Source of the DNA: Stomorhina lunata
Lineage: Eukaryota; Arthropoda; Insecta; Diptera; Rhiniidae
Direction of reading: 5' to 3'
DNA: 64,000 bases
Assembly: GCA_933228675.1 (NCBI GenBank)
Contig: OW121745.1
Span: 1,531,989 to 1,595,988 of the forward strand
In this document: positions 1 through 10,925 of the stretch, one piece after another
Layout: the number at the start of each line of letters is the position of its first letter
Position numbering within the stretch: the stretch's first letter is position 1
The notes under the pieces: generated by a model
Told to the model about the DNA's origin: nothing
What the model saw: only the letters and a program-made list of their open reading frames with translations
Databases searched by the model: none
Made by a program: the position numbers and the translations under genes

Positions 1-469
1 ACCCCTCATGGACCAGTGCTTTTAAAAACCAACTCAAATACTCCTTGACTACCACCATGTCAAATTTCATTCAAATATCTCCAGTCGTTCAAAAGTTACA
101 GAATTATTTCCAAAAAAAAGCGTCCGTAAACCACTGTGCGACAGTCACAAAATTGAATACACTGGCTGGTATTTGTGAACCGCCGCACTGTTGCGCCTTT
201 TGAGTATTTACGTGGCAAAAATACAAAATTTGATGGCAAGGTTTTAGAAAGTTAATGGATGAATCATGTAGGGAACTTTCCACTGATCATAAATCCGAAA
301 AAAAAATTTATATGGGTCAAAGATTGTGGCTGGCAGAGATGCTCAAAGTCGACAACTTTTTGCAAATCGGGGAAAAAGGTGATTTTTAAAAATATCTGAA
401 ATTTAGAATTCAATTGTAAAAAATATTGCGAATGGATCATAACTTTTTTAGTACAAGCTACAAAGCTTT
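1..469. other. decayed flank of Transib relic
   Basis: There is no open coding region. The stretch precedes the Transib transposase relic and probably includes the decayed N-terminal coding part and 5' non-coding region of that transposon. I could not find the CACWATG-type terminal repeat expected for Transib. Confidence 0.3.
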
Positions 470-2247
470 ATGAAAAATAACTTAGACTGGCTAAATGAAG
501 TAACCTCTTTTGAGAACATCGAAGAAACACATACATCTTCTAACAAGAGAAAAGGAAGATCTGCGAAAACTGTAATCGACTGTTCGGAGTACACGAAAAA
601 ACGTAAGCTTCAAAATGTAACAAAAAGTATATCTACATCTAATCTTTCAGAAGCATTATGCCTTAAGTATGTAAAAGATAAAGATAAATCAAGATCATAC
701 GTTACCAAAGCTGTGGAGCTTGCAAGCCCAGTTCGACTGCAAAGGATTAAAGAGAGTATTCCAACTCCTCCAAATGCTTTACCCATGGACTTTATTATTA
801 TTTATGGACTTGGGATTATCAAAGGAAAAATACAATATTTTACGAACCTCTTTAAAGAATCATAATGTGAATATTCTTCCTGGATACAAAAAAGTTACAT
901 CCGCCAAAAAAGAAGCAGTACCACCTAATATAAATGTTACAGAAGAATCGATAGAGGTTAAACTGCAAGACTTAATGGATCATATAGCCAAACGCCTTAT
1001 CCAAAGTTTGCCTGAGAAGGAAGCAGTATTACTTGCAGATAAGCTTACACTTATAAATAAGTGGGGATGTGATGGATCATCCGGTCAAAGTGCTTACAAA
1101 CAAACAATATCGACAAATGACACAACTATTACAGATGCAAACATGTTTATGGCTTCTGTAGTTCCTTTATGCCTTAGAAGTGAAATCTCTGAGCATTGGA
1201 AAAATCCTCGCCCATCATCAGTTCATTTTTGTCGTCCGATATCCTTTACATATGCAAAGGAGTCTCCTGAAATAATCATATCTACAGTAAACGATATAAA
1301 AAAACAAATTTCTGAACTAAAGCCGTCTGTTATTGAAATGAAGAATGGAAAAACTGTTTTCGTTGATTATGAATTTTGTCTTACAATGATCGATGGCAAA
1401 GTGTTAAATGTAATAACAGATACTTCGTCAACTTTGAAGTGCGCGATTTGCAAAAAGTCAGAGAAAGACTTTGCAAATTTTGATGATGCAAGTGATGATC
1501 AAAACTATGAATATGGAATTTCTCCGTTACATGCCAGAATTAGGTGCATGGAGTTTATTTTAAAACTAGCGTATACGATTCCGCGAGAAGACGAATGTTT
1601 CGGTAAGGATGTAACACCAAAAGAAAAACTATCTGCTCGAAAAAAAATTATACAAAATGAATTTTTAAAGGAGCTTGGACTGAAAATAGACTGCCCAAAA
1701 CAGGAGTATGGAAATACTAATGATGGCAATATGTCCAGAGCATTTTTTGAAAATGATGAGGTAACAGCTCGAATTACAGGGGTCGACAATCATATTATAA
1801 AAAGGTTGGCAGTTATTCTGAATGTTATAAACTGTAAAGAAATCGTAAACGGTCCAAAGTTTCATGATTATGCATTGAAAACTGCCCAACTTTTGGCCAA
1901 AATAGTATCCTGACAAAAAACTTACTCCTACTGTCCATAAGATTTTGGCTCATGGTAAAAATCTGATTGAATATCAAAGCTAACCTATTGGAGAATTATC
2001 GGAAGAAGCCCAGGAATGCAAAAATAAAGATTACAAACACTTTAGATACACAAATACTTGCAAAATTTCACGGATTAGACAGAATGAGGACCTTTTCAAT
2101 ATGTTGGCGGCCTCCTCAGACCCACTTATTTCATCATGCAGACATGTAAGATCTCGAAAGGATTTGGAAGAACATAATTATAGTTCCGAAATGTTAAGTC
2201 TATTAGATATCGCTCCCAATGTCAATGCATATTTTAGAGAGAATTAA
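470..2247 (+). pseudogene. Transib (RAG1-core-like) DDE transposase, decayed
   Basis: This is a relic of a cut-and-paste transposase of the Transib group, the family related to the catalytic core of RAG1. The reading passes through three frames: 470 to about 800, then about 800 to 1911, then 1912-2247. It therefore carries two frameshifts, plus one in-frame TAA at 1981-1983, and ends at TAA 2245-2247. Recognisable blocks in order are a NILPGYKKV / KKEAVPPN segment; KWGCDGSSGQS with the first catalytic Asp (codon 1071-1073); FCRPISFTYAKES; LTMIDGKVLNV with the second Asp (1392-1394); a CAIC zinc-ligand-like pair; SPLHARIR; GNTNDGNMSRAFF; and finally VHKILAHGK and ELSEEAQE, holding the expected catalytic Glu (within 2002-2016). 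The acidic triad is intact although the frame is broken. About 590 codons remain, a little short of a full Transib protein, so N-terminal sequence is lost. Terminal repeats were not found. The family call rests on motif recognition. Confidence 0.85.
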
Positions 2248-3189
2248 CTAATAAAAAAAAATCTTCTGATTTTTTATCTTCTGATAATTTTTTTATTTAT
2301 ATGGCATAAAAAAATTTCCAGGATTATTTAACGAAAAATGGTCCTGTCTTTTCATCAAGATAAATAAAATAGTTTGGTCAAAAGAAAATAGGATAGGGCA
2401 TGGGTGAGTTCCTCTGCATATGCAAGGAAAATACCTTTTGCACTTGCACTGTATATTCAAAACTTTTCAAACTAGTGTCTACGGACTTTTTTGAAAATTT
2501 TCTTACCATTAAGTGCATTTCCCAAAAAAAAAATTACAGGATCGGAGCAAGGTGTGATGTTTTCCCCGTACAAGAAATAGCTAGGAGCACTTGGTGACTT
2601 ACGACAACTTAGTTTTAATTTCGAAATGTCAAGTTTATTAAACTATTTAGTAGGGATATGTAATATACAAAAAAACGAAAATAGGGATTATTTATTAATC
2701 AAATATAAAATAACTCTCACTTAAGTGCTAAACCTTGCTAGAAATGTATAATTGCGATACGAATAATATTTCGTTATGAAAAAAACGCATAGAATTTATA
2801 CCAGAAAAATTTTCTAGATTTGGCTGTAATTTTTGTAGCACTGTGTAATGCCATCAGCATCTAGTGAACACCGTCTGAAAGCCTAAGATGTTTTGTTTGA
2901 ACATCGTTTTAATTTTTAAAATACCTTTATTACTTCAGAAGATATGAGTTTTGCAACGAAAAAAAGTCAAAAACCCCTACTGTGCGCCGATCCCCGAAAA
3001 AAAAAATAAATTAAAAAAATGCGGTTCATCACATAACTCAGCTAGTCACTGGTTATTGAGTATTAGGCTATGTAAAACTTCTCTAACTACTGCATTTGAT
3101 GTTCGGAGCCGGAGTTAAAACGGATGCAGCTCATTGTCAGAGAGAAGTAACAATTGTTCCAATTGGAATGTCGTGGGAATTACGTATGT
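2248..3189. other. no recognisable feature
   Basis: AT-rich sequence following the Transib stop codon. It probably contains the 3' non-coding part of that transposon, but no terminal repeat or second gene could be identified. Confidence 0.3.
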
Positions 3190-3595
3190 ACGTAAGTGCT
3201 GGTATTTATATAATATAGCTTTGGTCAAATAAGGACCGATTCCTATCAAATTTGATATACTGACCAAAAGTTGCATAAATATTCTCTGTTTTAAATAAAG
3301 TCGTCATAGCAATTATAATTTTAAATAATTTTCAGCACTAAAATATTCCGGTTCGGCCTTATATAAGAGCTATAATCAAATGTGAACCGATTTGGGCCAT
3401 TTTCAATATAAAAAATTTCAAAGAAATAATGAATATATTTTTTTTTTGCCAAATTTCAGCTGTTTAATCGCCTAAGAATTTCATAATGTACATATATTCC
3501 TTTTAATTTTTGAGCCAATATTAAGGAAGTTACGAACGAAATGGCAATCTTAATATAGCTCCTTCTTTTTGATGGTGGGTATTATAAAATTGCAA
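3190..3595 (-). repeat. family B fragment
   Basis: This matches the internal and 5' part of dispersed family B in reverse. It shares the ACCAAAAGTTGCATAAA and GAGCCAATATTAAGGAA segments and ends with TTTTTGATGGTGGGTAT, the reversed head also seen at 23050. The hairpin end is missing. Confidence 0.6.
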
Positions 3596-3944
3596 AAAAG
3601 GATATTAATTCGATTATGTTTTAAAAAAATTAAACAATACTAAAATGATTTATTATGTTTAAGTTTGCACTTTCCTTTTTCTAAAGTAAATATTTTGTTG
3701 CATATGCCCTTTCACTCTTTTCAGACACCAGAATGTAAGTCATCAAAATGTGGAACCTCTAAACGTTATCCAATCTTAATAAAGATCGGTATTTATAACT
3801 TTTATGATACTGAAACTCGGCGTGAAGGCGAAGTCAAATAAAAAACACACCTCTGGAAAAATGTTAAATTGTTTCGCCTTACCTGAGTTTTGAAATTGCC
3901 GAATTTCGCGAAAAACTATGTAGTATGTATTAATATATTAGAGT

Positions 3945-4490
3945 GTCCAATAGGTGAAAGGGTATTAGAAGTTTGGTATTCAGTTTGTAATGTTTTCATT
4001 ATTTGTCATTTGACCCTACAAAATTTGTGCCGATCGACTCAGAATCGGTAGGAAAATCGATTTAGCAATGCCCGTCTGTCTGTTGAAATCAAGCTTTTAG
4101 AGCTGCTTAAGAATGTACCGACATAAATTGTACATCAGATTTTAGGAAAGTTTCCTTTGCAGAATAAAATTCAATTTTATTAAAATCGGCCTAAAAAGAC
4201 TTGAGATGTCGCAAAAATACCAAAATGAATGTATAGCATTAAACATTTTTCATTAAAAACACATTTCAAAAAGAAAAGAATTACCATTCTCCTCAAGGGC
4301 CAGCCTTCACAAATTATAAATTACATAATTTTTAGTAAATCTGTTAAATTTCATTATAATCAAAACACCATAAAATCATCAAAACACTATATTTGATGTT
4401 CCCCAAATTGCCGAAAGTACTCATTTGTTTAAAAAAATACAATTAAACAATAACAAATCATCCTAAATCTTCCTAAACGATGTGCTTACA
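3945..4490 (+). repeat. family A fragment
   Basis: It shares with full family A copies the opening GGTGAAAGGGTATTA, the CCGATCGACTCAGAATCGG motif, the GTCTGTCTGTTGAAATCAAG segment and the later block on half-conserved TCAAAACACTA sequence. It is truncated by, or abuts, the element starting at about 4497. Confidence 0.65.
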
Positions 4491-4496
4491 TAAATT

Positions 4497-6005
4497 AAAG
4501 TACCTGGTAGACCGAGCCTTGCTCGGAGCTTTATGATAAGCATTTTGAGGAAAATTTTAAAGTTTTTATATATTTTATATTATAAAGTGCTAAAATAAAT
4601 TTAGAGGAAAGACATTGTAGAAATATTCAGTTAATTTTGAATTATTTTATTTATTTTGTCCGACCAACACATATTTTGCATAGTTTACAGTTTAACTCAT
4701 TTTGAATAATTTTGGAAGTTATTCATATCAACAGAAACCTCTGTCGACTCATGCGCAACAACTTTGCTAAAGATTATAGTCTGATCAAATGCACAGTTTA
4801 CGATTTAATTCATTTTGAGTAGTTTTCTGTGGCGCCACCTGTCGGACTTTGCTTATTCCAATTCATAAACCTTCTTCGGCTTATCCGTAACAACTTTGCT
4901 GAAGATTATAGCATGATTAAATGTACAGCATACGATTAAATTGACTTTGAGTAAATTTCAGTAGCGCCACCTGTCGAAATTTCTTCATACCAACTAAGAA
5001 ACCTTCGTCGGCTCATGTGCAACAACTTTGCTAAAGATTGTAGCATGATTAAATGTACAGATTACAATTAAATTGACTTTGAGTAAGTTTCTGTAGCGCC
5101 ACCTGTCGGAAATTATTCATACCAACTAAAAAGCCTTCGTCGGCTCATGCGCTACAACTTTGCTAAAGATCATAGCATGATCAAATGTACAGTTTACGAT
5201 TTAATTAATTTTTAGTAATTTTCAGTGGCGCCATCTGTCGGAAATTAGTCTTATCAACTTTAAAACCTTCCCCGGCTTATCCGCAACATCTTCGCTAAAG
5301 AGCATAACACAATCAAATTCACAGTTTACTATTCTATAAAGAACATACATACAGACAAACATTCATTTGTTTAAAATAATACTAATTTTTCCCATTTTTT
5401 ATTCCCTAATTTCTAAAAGTTCCATATGTATATTTGGTACTTTTTTGGTGCCAATTGAATTCGGTACATTTTTTTAAAACGCATTTAACATAATGTATAA
5501 TGTTCCTATTCATATTACTTTGGAGATGTTAAGTTATCATTTTATCCCTTTTTTACCCATTTTGGCTCCAAAATCAAAAAAGTACCAAATACGTGTTTCA
5601 TGTTTTTTTTACATCTATTGATTGCAGTACCAAGTTTCTTTCTATATTCTTTAGTTTAAAATATAAGAGTGGGTTAAAAAGGTACCAAAAAAAACTATTT
5701 TCACCCTTTTTTACCCCCTACCGGACATAATTTCAAAAAAGTACCAAACACCTGTCCGCTTATTTTCAAAGCTGTTTAAAACGTAATTTTAATTTTGTTT
5801 CTATACCTATTACTTTATGAGACATAGCGTTTTCGATTTTTTCCCCTTTTTACCCGTTTTTACCCTCTTAGAGGTAAAAGTTGCAAAAGTCCCTTCTTCT
5901 TCGACCTATACATCAAAAACGATACCCACTGTCCAAATTTTATCAAAATCGTTAGAGCCGTTTTCGAGATAGCCATTCTATATATATATATATATATATA
6001 TACAA
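4497..6005 (+). mobile_element. dispersed element with hairpin head, minisatellite and TA tail
   Basis: A composite that reads as one element. It has a head with a perfect hairpin (CCGAGC, loop CTT, GCTCGG at 4512-4526), then a 132-bp tandem array (4690-5335), then a GACAAACATTC junction. After that come three degenerate modules built on CCCTTTTTTACCC and AAAAAAGTACCAAA (near 5540, 5700 and 5850), then a tail ATCAAAATCGTTAGAGCCG followed by a TA microsatellite (5978-6003). A simple repeat directly after such a tail is common in RTE-like retrotransposons and in some Helitron-like elements. There is no coding sequence, so the class is undecided. Confidence 0.5.
4690..5335. repeat. 132-bp minisatellite, about five units
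   Basis: The landmark ACTTTGCTAAAGAT recurs at 4761, 4893, 5025, 5157 and about 5289, an exact spacing of 132 bases each time. Each unit also carries GCGCCACCTGTCGGA and CCTTCGTCGGCTCATGC-type blocks. Units differ by many substitutions but no length change, so the array is old yet length-stable. Confidence 0.85.
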
Positions 6006-6495
6006 TTATTGCTCGTTTAAGAATATAAGATATTTGACTTTAGGAAATTGGCTTCGTGGGGCAAATTTTTGAGAAATTTTTGAGAAAACTTAATTTGATT
6101 TTTTTAATATCTCAGGTATTTATGAACCGATTTTCATGATTGTGCATTGCAGGAAGACGTCCTAAGATGTGATATATAATTCATATCGGTGTCCTCCTTA
6201 GAAGCTCTTTAATCCTGATTTCAGCAGATGGATATACTGTATTATCGTTATGTGATTAAAGTCGCAACATGCGACTTTTTCAGGCGGCCTGCGACTTTTC
6301 TTCCATGGCCCTTTTTTGCAACTTTTTTGAATTTTGTGCGACTTTTGACACCTTTTTACAAAATTATTTAAAATTTTTATTTTTAGCCCATATTCAATAT
6401 CTCAACTAAAATTCCCTTAAATGATTTAAACATAAGTATAAATATCATCACTTTGAGAAGTCTTTTTGTACAATAAAAACTAAAACAAACAACTA
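6006..6495. other. unclassified, interrupted by the 4.4 kb element
   Basis: Contains an 8-bp inverted repeat AAGTCGCA-ACA-TGCGACTT near 6259 and further GCGAC-rich sequence. The same kind of sequence resumes after 10926 and around 12900-13400. This suggests an older repeat was split by the 6496-10925 insertion. No coding potential seen. Confidence 0.3.
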
Positions 6496-8110
6496 CACTC
6501 AGAAAAAAAATGAACTAAAATTAAGGAAAATTTACTAAATTTGAGGAAAAAATGGTTGTCGTATGGCGCCAAAGCCGTTTTTTACAGCAATTAAGTAAAA
6601 AAATTCCTTAATTCCAAGAAAAAAATTTACTTAGGTTTTTGACAAAATTTCTTATATCAAACAAATTTTAACTAAAATTAAATAAAATTTAACTTAAAAA
6701 ATTAAAAAAAAATACTATTATTTAGTTCATATTTTATCTGAAATTTCTTAAAAACAAGTAAATATTTCCTTTAATTTAGTTCAGATAAATATTTAGCAAT
6801 GCTATAAATAAGGAAAATTTTCCTTCATTTTAGTTAAAAGATAATTTATTTTTACTTAAAACAAGTAAAAACTGAAGTAAACTTGTTCAAATTTTCTACG
6901 ATAGAAGAAAAATATTACTAAAATTCAGTAAATTATTTATTTTGATCTTATAAAAAATTTATAATTTTTAGGAAATATTTTCCTTAAAAGTGAGAAAAAC
7001 AGTCAGAAAATAAATAAGTTTAATACTTATTTATATTAAAATATTCATTCCCAGTATGAAATATTTCCTACGTTACTAAAACTTATTTCTAGTTTTCAGT
7101 AAATTATATACTTTATCTGAATTATATATTTCCTAAATAATACAAGAAAAAGTACTAAAATTAAGTAAAATTATTTTCTAAAATATATTTATCCCCTTTA
7201 TAAAATAAAAGTATAAAAAAATGGTATAAAGTATTTTTATTAATATCTTTTCATAACTTTACAAAAATACTTTAAATAACATAAATACATATACATAATT
7301 AAATAAGAAATAATATTTCAATTTATAACAATTTTTAAATTTACTTATACATATGTACATAAAAATTGGAGTGCACCTTATTTCTTAAAAATTTAACCTT
7401 AATTTTCCCTAAAAAATGTTTTCCGTTACAAAAAAATATGTTATACAAAATTTTGTTTAGATTACATTAGGGGTAGACGTGCCGCACACGCCGCCAAACT
7501 GTAAAATTAGTTCTTATGGGGAAAAATGGGAGTATTTTTGGTTTTACCGAAATTTCAATCAATAACAACTTATATAAAAAAATACAATAAATTTAAAGTC
7601 ATAGAAATAAAAAACGGATGAAGTAGTTTTGAAATTTCCCCACATTCGTATTTTGAAAGTTTCTTCTAATATAAATAACTTCGGACAATGACTCAATGTA
7701 TTTCATTACCCATTATTTGCCATTAAATATCTGATCTTCTTTTACAAGTTTAAAAATGTATTTATTTGAAAATGCAATATAAACTTCAATATAAAATAAT
7801 TTTGGTTCATAGTGTAAGTTATTGGAAAATAAGAAGATAAGTATTTATATTAATGTATTTATTAATGAAGACAAATGTTATAAGGTAAATAAATAAAAAA
7901 AATCGTACTTCAGAATTAACTGCAGTATAATACATTGAAAAATATTAAAGCCTTTTCATAGTCAAATTGTTATTTAATTTGATAAAATAACATGGAAGGG
8001 ACGCTCTTTGTGACGCACGGCATCTTTGGCTACGGAACACTAGAGGTCCTTAGTCTTCCCAATTTAACTAATCAAAGGTCATTTTGCAAAAAATAAAAAA
8101 TATAGTATAG

Positions 8111-8115
<5 letters not shown>

Positions 8116-8175
<60 letters not shown>

Positions 8176-8176
8176 T
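8116..8176. repeat. (TA)n microsatellite
   Basis: About 30 TA units with one C interruption, directly readable. Confidence 0.95.
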
Positions 8177-8331
8177 AATATTTTTTATTTAGAGCACACA
8201 GTTAGTTAGGGGAAATAAACTTTTTAACTGATAGCTAGTAAAATACATTATTTATTTTTATTATTACTAAATCGAAAAAATTAAAGAAAATAAAGTTTAA
8301 AATTTAAATATTTTAAATGTCAAAAATAGTT

Positions 8332-8471
8332 GTTTGGTATAAATTTCTTCATATAGCCCAACAGTTTTATCAACCCGTGTCCATTGCCGACAATCTGACC
8401 CGGTTTTTATACGGTCAATGAACCTGAGTTAATAAAAGTGTTTGGCTAAGAGAACAAAATTTATACCAAAC
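8332..8471. repeat. 140-bp unit with perfect 15-bp inverted ends
   Basis: GTTTGGTATAAATTT at 8332-8346 is exactly reverse-complemented at 8457-8471. It is a possible small MITE inside the 4.4 kb element. No clear target duplication was seen. Confidence 0.5.
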
Positions 8472-8684
8472 ATTGACTTTTGAGTTTTACATACAATTTT
8501 TTTGATTTTGTATTAATAAATAATATGTTAAGTTTTGCCCCTTTCTGTAAGCCCTATAATTAACCGTTACTTTAAAACACCTATAGGATTTTTTTAATTT
8601 TAGATACTTATCAATGCATTACACAAAAGCTCAATCTAAAAATATATTTGCCTTAAATACTTGCCCATTAATTTTATATAATAA

Positions 8685-8731
8685 AGAGTTATTGGATTTA
8701 GTTACAATTTGTACCTAAATCCAATAACTCT
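8685..8731. repeat. perfect 17-bp hairpin
   Basis: The arm 8685-8701 (AGAGTTATTGGATTTAG) is exactly complementary to 8715-8731, with a 13-base loop. Confidence 0.8.
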
Positions 8732-9175
8732 CCATTTAGATGATCGCTTTTAGGGTTATTTAAATCTATGTCACTTTTACCCTAATTCTTTTCTTTAATT
8801 CTGATGTTGAACTATGATATTTACTACGTATATAACAACTTCCTGGCAAATATTAAAAAACGACATACCCTAATATAAAACTGAGGAGACAGTGTTATTA
8901 AGGCATCACTTATATAGTTTGTTCCTCAAAAAGTTGATTGGCAATGAAGACCATTGACTTTTTTAAGAAAACGACTGCTAACAAATGTTAAAATGGTGAT
9001 GTGGAGCCTCTTACCACTTGCTTTATTATTAAGAGTCATGCAAAAAACCACTTCCTTACGTTTAAATCATTTAAAGGATTAATTTAAAAAAAGGAAGTAG
9101 GGCCAAATATGAATTAAGATCGAGTAACGTTGAAAGGCTAATTTGAAAGACGGAACGATAACTTCAAGTACAAAT

Positions 9176-9790
9176 AAATAAGAGTGTTACATTCGGCTTC
9201 GCCGAATCTTACATGCCCACCACCAAATTGTGGTAAATTTAGAAACATATCTCACATATCTATGAGGGTGCGCAGCTAGTTCAAAATGTCGACCAAATTC
9301 GAAAATATATGTTTTCGTAAGTTTTTTATACGGTTAAATATTGACCGATAGTAACAAGATTTTGCACACTGGCTGTCACTGACATAAAACCATGTGCCAA
9401 ATTTAGTGGCCATAGCTATTATTGTTTATCATTTATTGGCGTTTAAGTGTAATTTAGGTGAAATATAGGCTGTTGTCGTAAGTGTTTTGTATGGGAGCTA
9501 TGTTTAAAAATAGTCCGATTTCGATGCAACTTTATATTTTGCCTACTGATTATATAAAACTTCTCTGTATTAAATTTTATCAACATACCTTTTATAATTT
9601 GTCATTTATTAGCAAATAAGCGTAGGTGAGGTTATACTGGAGCTATGGTCAAATGTAAACCGATTTCGCCAATTTCAATTCCAAAATTTTCCAAGAAATG
9701 AAAAATGTTTTTGCCAAGTTTTATTAACCTAGCTCCTTTTGTTTATGCCCTATTGTGCCTTCAACAGACGGTCATAGCTCGACCAACGAA
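9176..9790 (-). repeat. family B copy
   Basis: It starts with the reversed family end AAGAGTGTTA and the perfect hairpin ATTCGGC-TTC-GCCGAAT (9191-9207), followed by TGCCCACC. It runs through the usual internal blocks (ATCTCACATATCTATGAGGG, CATTTATTGGCGTTTAAGTG) and stops at the CTTTCAACAGACGG region. It is nested inside the 4.4 kb element. Confidence 0.75.
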
Positions 9791-10925
9791 GACAATCGAA
9801 GATAAGAAACATAAATATTAATTTAATAAGTCATAATATATAAGACATGAGTAGACTAAGGTAAGTATAATATAGATATCCAAACGCATCTTATAAAACA
9901 GTCTTATGAAGTATCGAAAATATTATGAATACCCTTATTGCTAAAAAAGATTGCAGTGTTATGATTTAAAATACACCTCAAATTTGATTTTTTCTTACCT
10001 CTGTCTTTAAATTGTCATCTTCTTGTTGATTTTCCAGTATAAACAATGCCTCTTAATTGCTTCCTCACTAATATTTCCATTTGAAGAGTTAAAACAAATC
10101 AACTTCCATTACTTATTGAATCTAAGGACGGAAGAAACAAACACAGAATTTTTGGCACAAATCCTAGTCGAAATTTAATTTTTTATAACACCAAGATTTT
10201 TTTTTCACAAATATCAAAAAAAGCGCGGTTTAAACCGAAATTTGTAAAAAAACTAACACGGACTAAAATTGAAAATAAATTATAAATGAAAATAATTTAT
10301 TGACATTTATTTTTCAATATATGAACTAATTTTTAGAAAAATTTTTCTTATATATAAGTATATAACTTTCAACAAATTATTACAATTTAACTTATTATAA
10401 GAAAAGTGTATACTATTGGCCGTTGTAATTCATCTTAACTAATTTTAAATAAATTTTTTCTAAAATGTAGAAATTTTTCTAAATTTAAGTATAACTTTTT
10501 AGTAATTAGGAAAATAATGAACTTAAATTTATGACAACAACTTCCAGATTTTAAGTAAGCACAATTTTATGAACTATTTTTGAGTAAATCATTTACTAAT
10601 TAAATTTTTTTGAAATAAACTCAATATTTCCAAGTTTTACGATATGATGAACTAAAATTTAGGACATATTTACTAGTTTTTAACAAAAATTTCCGTAAAA
10701 CAAATAATATTTTACAAAAATCATGCAATTTTTTTATGGAAAAATATTAACTATTTTTTTAGTATATGAACTATACATTTTTAATTTAACTGTAGCATTT
10801 TTTACTATACTGTAATAATTTTTCATAGTTTTGAGTAAGAATTTACTCTGAATAAGGAAATTTTTTTGACTATTTTTAAGGAATTTTTTTTTCCTCAAAT
10901 TTAGTACATGTCTTTTTTCTGAGTG

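Larger units (their letters stand above)
6496..10925. mobile_element. 4.4 kb non-coding DNA element with CACTCAG termini
   Basis: Both ends read CACTCAGAAAAAA inwards and are flanked by TA (6494-6495 and 10926-10927), consistent with a TA target duplication. A second shared block, TACTAAATTTGAGGAAAAAA, lies a few tens of bases inside each end. About 700 bases at either side consist of degenerate short motifs such as ACTAAAATTAAGGAAAATTT in mirrored orientation. The middle has no gene but contains a TA microsatellite (8116-8176), a small inverted-repeat unit (8332-8471), a perfect hairpin (8685-8731) and a nested family B copy (9176-9790). TA duplication with CACT termini would fit a Mirage/CACTA-like or Tc1/mariner-like origin; I cannot choose. 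Confidence 0.6.

Noticed and set aside
1505..1916. Minus-strand open frames opposite the Transib relic
   Set aside because: They overlap the plus-strand transposase, whose motifs are unambiguous.
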